DNA of 64,000 nucleotides from Microbacterium sp. cx-55 (lineage in GTDB: Bacteria > Actinomycetota > Actinomycetes > Actinomycetales > Microbacteriaceae): positions 1,736,001-1,800,000 of the forward strand of contig NZ_CP088261.1 in NCBI RefSeq assembly GCF_021117345.1, written 5' to 3'. A program made the translations under genes and the position numbers. Shown here piece by piece: positions 58,137-64,000 of this stretch (position 1 is the first letter of the stretch; each line of letters begins with the position of its first letter). The notes beneath the pieces are model-generated. The model saw nothing but the letters and a program-made list of their open reading frames with translations. It made no database searches and was not told where the DNA came from.

Positions 58137-58453
58137 CCGGCGCCGCGAACCAGCACATCGAGATCGACGGGTCGGTCCTGTCGAAGCAGGTCACGACGCT
58201 GAAGGATGCGGCATCCACCTTCCAGGCGACGAGCACGTCGGTAGACGGACGTCTGGCTGAGGATGCGTTCGGGGCGCTCTGCCGGGGGATTCTCGTTCCC
58301 TCCGTGACCGCTCTCGCCGGGCGTGCCCGCGAACTCCTGTCGACGGCGCACGAGCTGAGCGATCGGATGTCGAGCGCCACCGGAGCCGCACTGAACGCGT
58401 TCGACACCCTCGAGACCGAGGCGGCGGATGGCTTCACGAAGGCAACATCGTGA
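58133..58453 (+). CDS. EspC-like (T7SS-associated) helical protein
   Basis: This 106-residue protein resembles the ESX EspC family: N-terminal IEIDGSVLSKQVTTL, then LAEDAFGALCRGILVPSV near residue 41 and a long C-terminal helix. It lacks a WXG turn and a YxxxD signal. GTG at 58133 overlaps the lipoprotein stop and its own stop overlaps the hydrolase GTG (GTGA both times), so all three are translated together. It may be the secretion partner or chaperone of the hydrolase. Confidence 0.72.
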   Translation: MTGAANQHIEIDGSVLSKQVTTLKDAASTFQATSTSVDGRLAEDAFGALCRGILVPSVTALAGRARELLSTAHELSDRMSSATGAALNAFDTLETEAADGFTKATS

Positions 58454-59988
58454 GTGCCGGCAGCGCTATCGCGGGTGAGATCCGTGGCGGTGGTTGGGCC
58501 TCGGGTCTGGCGACCAGCGGCCCCGGAGCCAATTCGTGCGCGGATATCCCCGGCATCGCGGGCATGCTGCTCAAGTACGTCGAGCCGCTGCGCGAATGGT
58601 TCGACGATCTCCTGGGCGATTCGGCCCAAGTCGCCGGTTTCGCGGCGACCTGGGAGGACGCGGAAGGAACGCTGCGGGATCTGCACCCCCAGCTGGTCTC
58701 CGCGAAGTCGCAGCTCAGCGAACTCGACGGACGAACCGCGCGAGCGCTCCGCGAGCGCTATGAGGATCTGCTCGAGGTCAGTCTCGACACGGTGGAGTGG
58801 ACGGGCGCCGCGGCGGCTGCGCTCCGGCTCGCCTCCCGCATCGTCGACGCGACCCGGACGTTCATCTGCGATCTGCTGACGAAGGTCTCCCGCCTCGCCG
58901 ACGACATGTTCTCGTTCACACTCAACCCGATCGAGGCCGCAGACCGGGTCAAGGACTTCGCCTCGGCCGCGTTCGACGTGGTGGAGTCGGCCGGCCGCAT
59001 GGTGACCGACCTGCTCGAAGCTCTCGCGGCGCTCGCCTCCCTGCTGCAGAAGCTCATTCCGATCCTCGCCGAGGGTCTCAGCCATCTGCGCGAGATCATC
59101 GCGCAGATGCTCCCGCTCGTCGGCGGCATCCTCGGCGCAGTCGTCGGCGGACCCCTGGGCGGTGGTCTGGGGTTCATTCTGGGCGGCGCTGCGGAGAACT
59201 TCCTGCAGAGCGACGCGGATGTCGAAGAGGTCGACCCGGCGAAGCTCACCGACAAGCAGCGGGACGCGTGGCTCGACTCCCAAGACGTGACCGAGCTGAC
59301 GTCACTGTCCGACCTCGTCGGAGTGAACGGAACGACCGACTCGATGGGCGGCGCGGACGCGACCGTCATCGACATCAAGAAGGTGATCGGGCCGGACGGC
59401 TCCGAGCACTGGGTGGTCTCTCTCCCCTCGACGCAGGACTGGGAAATGCAGGGAGATACCGGAGCCATGAACGACCGCGACTCGAACCTCGCGCTCCTGA
59501 TGGACAACCCCCTGCTGCGCACGGCCTACGAGCGCGCCGTCCTGCAGGCGATGAGCGACGCCGGGGTTCCGGCGGGCGGAGACGTCGTGCTCACCGGATT
59601 CAGCCAGGGCGGGATCATGGCCGCGAACCTCGCCGCCGACGGATCCTTCCCCTACAACACCATCGGCGTCGTGACCAACGGCTCCCCCATCGACACGTTC
59701 AACGTTCCGCCCGACATCCCGGTGTACGCGTTCCAACACGCCACAGATGTCGTTCCCATGCTCGATGGCAACGTGGTCGGCGACGTTCCCCCCAACATCC
59801 ACCGAGTCGTTCTTCCGGACCCCTCGGGGTCGCATGGCCCGGCCGCGCACGACAACGGTCTCTACACGGACTCGGTGCGGGCGTGGGAGCAGCAGTACGC
59901 CCAGCAGTACGGCACTCCCCCGCCTTCCATCGATCTGTTCACCGGGGAGGTTGTCGACCACAGCGTCTTCACGGCCTCCGAGAAGTGA
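58450..59988 (+). CDS. WXG-domain/alpha-beta hydrolase fusion, candidate T7SS effector
   Basis: A 512-residue protein. Residues about 60-160 form a WXG-like helical hairpin with W117-T-G119. Residues about 160-220 are helical. A glycine-zipper-like hydrophobic stretch follows at 222-248. Residues about 300-512 are an alpha/beta hydrolase with elbow GFSQGG (S385), D433 in HATDVVP and H467 in AAHDNG, a complete triad resembling lipase/PE-PPE-type hydrolases. There is no Sec signal, which fits T7SS export. Lipase or esterase activity against envelope lipids is inferred. It ends the cluster. Confidence 0.82.
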   Translation: MSAGSAIAGEIRGGGWASGLATSGPGANSCADIPGIAGMLLKYVEPLREWFDDLLGDSAQVAGFAATWEDAEGTLRDLHPQLVSAKSQLSELDGRTARALRERYEDLLEVSLDTVEWTGAAAAALRLASRIVDATRTFICDLLTKVSRLADDMFSFTLNPIEAADRVKDFASAAFDVVESAGRMVTDLLEALAALASLLQKLIPILAEGLSHLREIIAQMLPLVGGILGAVVGGPLGGGLGFILGGAAENFLQSDADVEEVDPAKLTDKQRDAWLDSQDVTELTSLSDLVGVNGTTDSMGGADATVIDIKKVIGPDGSEHWVVSLPSTQDWEMQGDTGAMNDRDSNLALLMDNPLLRTAYERAVLQAMSDAGVPAGGDVVLTGFSQGGIMAANLAADGSFPYNTIGVVTNGSPIDTFNVPPDIPVYAFQHATDVVPMLDGNVVGDVPPNIHRVVLPDPSGSHGPAAHDNGLYTDSVRAWEQQYAQQYGTPPPSIDLFTGEVVDHSVFTASEK

Positions 59989-60028
59989 CGAGCGGCCGCA
60001 CCCGCACTGGACCACTGCAGAAAGAAAA

Positions 60029-60054
60029 GCCCGCCCTCGAGTCCGAGGGCGGGC
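60029..60054 (-). terminator. Terminator of ndk
   Basis: A perfect 11-bp stem (60029-60039 with 60044-60054) with a 4-base loop. On the minus strand it is followed by TTTTCTTTCT, a clear U-tract for ndk. The convergent WXG-hydrolase gene, whose stop is 41 bases away, can share the hairpin. Confidence 0.88.
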
Positions 60055-60090
60055 CTTCGCTCTGTCCGTGAGCGTCGTGCAGGTGCGAGG

Positions 60091-60507
60091 TCAGTCGAAC
60101 CAGATGCCGAGTTCGCGCGCGGCCGACTCGGGGCTGTCGCTGCCGTGTACGAGGTTCTGCTGCACCTTCAGACCCCAGTCGCGACCGAAATCGCCGCGGA
60201 TCGTGCCGGGCGCGGCCGACGTCGGGTCGGTCGTGCCGGCGAGGGAGCGGAAGCCCTCGATCACGCGGTTGCCCGCGAGGCGGATGGCGACCGACGGGCC
60301 CGACATCATGAACTCCACGAGAGGCTCGTAGAACGGCTTACCCTCGTGCTCTTCGTAGTGCTGTTCGAAACGAGCGCGATCGGGCTCGACGAGGCGGATG
60401 TCGACGAGGGCGTAACCCTTGGCTTCGATGCGGGCGAGGATCGCGCCGGTCAATCCGCGTGCGACACCGTCGGGCTTGACGAGAACGAGTGTTTCTTCGG
60501 TGGCCAT
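60091..60507 (-). CDS. ndk: Nucleoside diphosphate kinase
   Basis: A 138-residue kinase that equilibrates NTP pools. It begins TEETLVLVKPDGVARGL and carries the catalytic histidine in NLVHGSDSPESA near residue 118. It ends the ileS-folC-DUF4233-ndk run, starting six bases after the DUF4233 gene. Confidence 0.98.
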   Translation of the reverse strand: MATEETLVLVKPDGVARGLTGAILARIEAKGYALVDIRLVEPDRARFEQHYEEHEGKPFYEPLVEFMMSGPSVAIRLAGNRVIEGFRSLAGTTDPTSAAPGTIRGDFGRDWGLKVQQNLVHGSDSPESAARELGIWFD

Positions 60508-60513
60508 GATCGG

Positions 60514-60936
60514 TCAGTCTCCGTTCGCGAGGGTGGGGTCAGCGGCGAGTCGGGCGTTGCGTCGATCGAGTGCCGCTCCCTTGATCGTCGCATACGCCCA
60601 CATGCCGCCGAAAATGAACGCCACGATAAGAATGGCCGGCACGAGGAACGCGGCCAGTGCCAGCACCACCTGCATGATCCAGCCGACGACGATCCCCCAG
60701 CGCCAGCGCACGACTCCGCTCGCGGCGACCATCAGCACGGCGAACACCGAACCCGCGACGATCCCCCACCAGGGCTCGATTCCCGCCGGGAGCACCTCTA
60801 GCCCGTAGACGGTCAGACCCGCGAGGAAGACGATGACCGATTCGAAGACGAGCACGATCTGGGCGAGGGACTCCTGGGCACCGCGCGCGCGGCGCTGCCG
60901 TGGCACGCGGCCCGCCGGGTCGGTGCCGGCGCTCAC
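60514..60936 (-). CDS. DUF4233 membrane protein
   Basis: A 140-residue protein with an arginine-rich N-terminus and four predicted membrane helices, matching DUF4233, which is regularly placed between folC and ndk in actinobacteria; function unknown. The GTG at 60936 overlaps the folC stop (GTGA) and is preferred over an upstream start inside folC. Confidence 0.85.
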   Translation of the reverse strand: MSAGTDPAGRVPRQRRARGAQESLAQIVLVFESVIVFLAGLTVYGLEVLPAGIEPWWGIVAGSVFAVLMVAASGVVRWRWGIVVGWIMQVVLALAAFLVPAILIVAFIFGGMWAYATIKGAALDRRNARLAADPTLANGD

Positions 60937-62291
60937 GCCGTCCACCCGTCCTTCCACGACTCCGCCTCGGCGAGGGCGAGCGCCTCACCCGCGAGGACGA
61001 CGGATCCTGCGACGATGACCGCGCGGCGATCGGCTGCAGCCGCCCACTCCCGGGCGGCTTCCGCCGCCGCCGGAAGATCGTCGTGCACGGTGACCCTCAA
61101 GCCCGCCTCTTCTGCGAGATCCGCGATGGTATCGGCCTCCTCGGCGCGCTCCGATTCGGGCGCGGTCGCGAAGACATGCGCGGCGATCGGCTGCAGCTGA
61201 GCCACGATACCGGCCGCATCCTTGTCACCCAGAATGCCGAGCACCACGCCCCACTCGTCGAAATCGAAGGAGCTGCGCAGCGCCTCCACGAGGGCGGCGG
61301 CGCCGTGCGGGTTGTGCGCGGCGTCGACGACGACGGTCGGTTGGATGCCGACGAGTTGCAGGCGTCCCGGCGACGTGGCCTGCGCGAATCCGTCGGTCAG
61401 CACGTCGGCAACCAGACGCTGCGCTGCGCCGCCGATCAGCGACTCCACCGCGGCGATCGCCAGCACCGCATTCCGGCCCTGGTGCACGCCGTAGAGCGGC
61501 AGGTACAGCTCGTCGTACTCGCCGGCGAGACCCCGCACGTCGAGCAGCTGCCCGCCGACCGCCAGGCGGTCGGCGACCAGAGCGAAGTCCTGGCCCTCGA
61601 AGGCGATCGTCGCGCCGACCCGCTGGGCCTGAGCGCGGAGCACGGCCTCGGCCTCGGGAGTCTGCGCCGCCGACACGACCGCGGCATCCGGCTTGATGAT
61701 TCCGGCCTTGACGGTCGCGATCTCCGCGATCGTGTTTCCGAGCCGATCCGCATGGTCGAGACCGATCGGCGCGATCACGGCGACGTCACCGTCCGCCGTG
61801 TTCGTCGAGTCCCAGGTACCGCCCATCCCGACCTCGATGACCGCGACATCGACGGGCGCGTCGGAGAAGGCGACGAACGCCAGCACCGTCAGAAGCTCGA
61901 AGAACGTCAGGGGGGCGTCGTCCTCCGCGGCCAACTGCGCGTCGACCAGCGCCACGAAGGGGGCGATCTCGTCCCACGCGTCGGCCACCGCCGCATCCGC
62001 GATCGGCTCGCCGTCGATCATGATGCGCTCGGTGAACCGGGTGAGGTGCGGGCTCGTGAACAGCCCGGTGCGCAGTCCGTGCGCGCGCAACAGGCTCTCG
62101 ACGATTCGACTCGTCGACGTCTTGCCGTTGGTTCCCGTCACGTGCACGACGCGATACGTGCGCTGCGGATCATCGAGCAGCTCCAGCACGCGCCGAGTGC
62201 GCTCGATCCGCGGCTGAACCCACTGCTCGCCCTGCCGGGCCAGCAGCTGCGTGTAGACCGCATCCGCCCGCTTCTGATCGTTGCCGCTCAT
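60933..62291 (-). CDS. folC: Folylpolyglutamate synthase / dihydrofolate synthase
   Basis: An ATP-dependent ligase of 452 residues that adds glutamate to folates. The Mur-ligase-type P-loop is VTGTNGKTS near residue 50, with DLNF-free central block [12 protein letters not shown] and [12 protein letters not shown] near residue 315. The ATG overlaps the ileS stop (ATGA). Confidence 0.95.
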   Translation of the reverse strand: MSGNDQKRADAVYTQLLARQGEQWVQPRIERTRRVLELLDDPQRTYRVVHVTGTNGKTSTSRIVESLLRAHGLRTGLFTSPHLTRFTERIMIDGEPIADAAVADAWDEIAPFVALVDAQLAAEDDAPLTFFELLTVLAFVAFSDAPVDVAVIEVGMGGTWDSTNTADGDVAVIAPIGLDHADRLGNTIAEIATVKAGIIKPDAAVVSAAQTPEAEAVLRAQAQRVGATIAFEGQDFALVADRLAVGGQLLDVRGLAGEYDELYLPLYGVHQGRNAVLAIAAVESLIGGAAQRLVADVLTDGFAQATSPGRLQLVGIQPTVVVDAAHNPHGAAALVEALRSSFDFDEWGVVLGILGDKDAAGIVAQLQPIAAHVFATAPESERAEEADTIADLAEEAGLRVTVHDDLPAAAEAAREWAAAADRRAVIVAGSVVLAGEALALAEAESWKDGWTA

Positions 62292-64000
62292 TCTGCTTCT
62301 CCTCCGATGCGGGTGACTCCCACCGTGAACGCTCCGCCATTCGCGAAGGCGCCTCCGGCGAAGTCGGCGGAGAACTCCGCGGCGGATGCGGCGTCGAAGG
62401 TGCTGCCGGCCACCACGGCGCCATTCACGGTCGCACTGCGCGCCAGCGTCTCACCGGCGATGTCGGCCACGTCGAACGCGGACACGACCGCGGACGCGTC
62501 GGCCGCGTCCGCGAAGACGAGCGAAAGCGCGATGCGATCGCTGACGTCGAAGCCCGCGGCCTTCCGGGTGTCCTGCACGGCGCGAACCACGTCGCGCGCG
62601 AGCCCTTCGGCCTCGAGTTCGGGCGTCGTCCGCGTATCGAGGAGCACGAAGCCCCCCGTCGCGAGCACCGACAACGCTTCGCCCTCCGGGCGGCCGCTGG
62701 TCTCGAGGGCGAGCTCGTACTCGGCCGGCTCCAGTTCGATGCCGCCGGCGACGACGCGACCGTCGATCTCCGTCCAGTCACCGCTGCGCGCGGCCTTGAT
62801 CACCTGCTGCACCTGCTTACCGAGGCGAGGGCCGGCGGCGCGCGCGTTGACGGTGAGGCGATGGGTGATGCCGTACTCGGTCGCCGTCTCGGGGCGGAGA
62901 GCCACGAGTTCGACGGCCTTCACGTTCAGCTCCTCGCGGAGGATGTCGTCGAACTGCGCGAGGGCGTCCGCATCCGGCACCACGACCGTCAGCAGCGGCA
63001 GCGGCAGGCGCACCCGCTTGCCCTCGCGCTTGCGGAGGGCGTTCGCCACCGACGACACCTCGCGCACCGCATCCATCGCGGAGCGGATGACCGTCGCCTC
63101 CGGGAATGCGGATGCATCCGGCCAATCCTCGAGGTGCACGCTCCGCCCGCCGGTGAGTCCCTGCCAGACGCGCTCGGCCACGAGCGGCAGCAGGGGCGCC
63201 GCGACGCGGGTGACGGTCTCGAGCACCGTGTAGAGCGTGTCGAAGGCCTCGGTGTTCCGCGGGTCGTCGGACACCCCCTGCCAGAAACGGTCGCGCGAAC
63301 GGCGGATGTACCAGTTCGTGAGCACCTCCGCGAAACCACGGAGCTTGGCGGCGGCACTCGTCGAATCGAGAGCCTCCAGGTCGGCGGCGACACCGCGCAC
63401 CAGCTCTCCGGTGAGGGTCAGGATGTAGCGGTCGAGCACATCCGTCGAATCGGTGCGCCACTGCGCCTCGTAGCCCGCGCCCCCAGCGCCCCGGGCGGCA
63501 TTGGCGTAGGTCGCGAAGAAGTACCACGTGTTCCACAGCGGCAGCATGAACTCCCGCACGCCCGCCCGGATGCCTTCCTCGGTGACGACGAGGTTTCCGC
63601 CGCGCAGCACCGAGCTCGACATCAGGAACCAGCGCATGGCGTCGGAGCCGTCGCGGTCGAAGACCTCGCTCACGTCGGGGTAGTTCCGCAGCGACTTCGA
63701 CATCTTCTGACCGTCGCTGCCGAGAACGATGCCGTGGCACGATACGCCCGTGAACGCGGGGCGGTCGAACAGCGCGCCGGAGAGCACGTGCATGACGTAG
63801 AACCATCCGCGCGTCTGGCCGATGTACTCGACGATGAAGTCCGCGGGCGAGTGCGAGTCGAACCACTCGCGGTTCTCGAACGGATAGTGCACCTGCGCAT
63901 ACGGCATGGAGCCGGAATCGAACCAGACATCGAAGACGTCCTCGATGCGTCGCATCGTGGACGCGCCGGTCGGGTCGTCCGGGTTCGGGCGCGTCAGGTC
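62288..64000 (-). CDS. ileS: Isoleucyl-tRNA synthetase, C-terminal part (5' end outside window)
   Basis: The last 570 residues of IleRS. Visible are [16 protein letters not shown], the KMSKS loop in [11 protein letters not shown], the anticodon-binding helical domain and the C-terminal DUF5915-type region. The HIGH motif, the editing domain and any T-box leader lie beyond the right edge. The frame is open to the last base of the window. Confidence 0.97.
   Translation of the reverse strand, partial: DLTRPNPDDPTGASTMRRIEDVFDVWFDSGSMPYAQVHYPFENREWFDSHSPADFIVEYIGQTRGWFYVMHVLSGALFDRPAFTGVSCHGIVLGSDGQKMSKSLRNYPDVSEVFDRDGSDAMRWFLMSSSVLRGGNLVVTEEGIRAGVREFMLPLWNTWYFFATYANAARGAGGAGYEAQWRTDSTDVLDRYILTLTGELVRGVAADLEALDSTSAAAKLRGFAEVLTNWYIRRSRDRFWQGVSDDPRNTEAFDTLYTVLETVTRVAAPLLPLVAERVWQGLTGGRSVHLEDWPDASAFPEATVIRSAMDAVREVSSVANALRKREGKRVRLPLPLLTVVVPDADALAQFDDILREELNVKAVELVALRPETATEYGITHRLTVNARAAGPRLGKQVQQVIKAARSGDWTEIDGRVVAGGIELEPAEYELALETSGRPEGEALSVLATGGFVLLDTRTTPELEAEGLARDVVRAVQDTRKAAGFDVSDRIALSLVFADAADASAVVSAFDVADIAGETLARSATVNGAVVAGSTFDAASAAEFSADFAGGAFANGGAFTVGVTRIGGEAE

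Overview
The window is chromosomal DNA from a high-GC actinobacterium, most likely a Microbacteriaceae member close to Microbacterium. The evidence is the strongly G/C-biased third codon positions, the actinobacterial gene order hrcA-dnaJ-rsmE-HIT-phoH-ybeY-CNNM-era-leuA, the rplU-rpmA-obg-proB-proA-nadD-rsfS block, the ileS-folC-DUF4233-ndk block, and many genes whose start codon lies 6-7 bases after a -10 hexamer (leaderless transcripts). Almost all of it is core genome. I see no insertion sequence, prophage, integrase or CRISPR array.

Layout. 1-3.4 kb: a secreted metallophosphatase (cut by the window edge), a HupE/UreJ membrane protein, a lipoprotein and tRNA-Asn. 3.4-12.2 kb: an orphan ABC ATPase, then dnaG, dgt and dusB on the minus strand, glutathione peroxidase, a DsbA-like protein, uppS, recO and a TRIC-type channel. 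A 98-base imperfect palindrome follows. 12.3-21.4 kb: leuA with a leucine leader-peptide switch, then the long minus-strand operon that starts at a CIRCE operator in front of hrcA. 21.4-36 kb: a carboxylesterase, hemW, lepA, rpsT, holA-comEC-comEA, leuS and pabB. 36-43 kb: a DedA protein with an App1-type phosphatase, an SRAP protein, an unknown conserved protein, an oxalate decarboxylase-type bicupin and an MFS transporter. 43-46 kb: a LysR regulator divergent from a DUF1852 gene (mesX) and a short MetE-like gene (mesD), a folate-independent methionine synthase pair. 46-56 kb: tRNA-Ala, rsfS, nadD, proA, proB, obg, rpmA, rplU and an RNase E/G. 56.2-60 kb: a VKOR protein, then a tightly coupled cluster with type VII secretion (T7SS) features: a YbaB-like protein, a WXG100 protein, a lipoprotein, an EspC-like protein and a WXG-hydrolase fusion. 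60-64 kb: ndk, DUF4233, folC and the 3' part of ileS.

The most interesting parts are the T7SS effector-like cluster, which begins with a leaderless 7-codon ORF; the mesX-mesD pair with its own regulator; the leuA attenuator, whose three RNA arms can be read directly; the large set of leaderless starts, including divergent pairs 34-50 bp apart; and the unexplained palindrome downstream of leuA.
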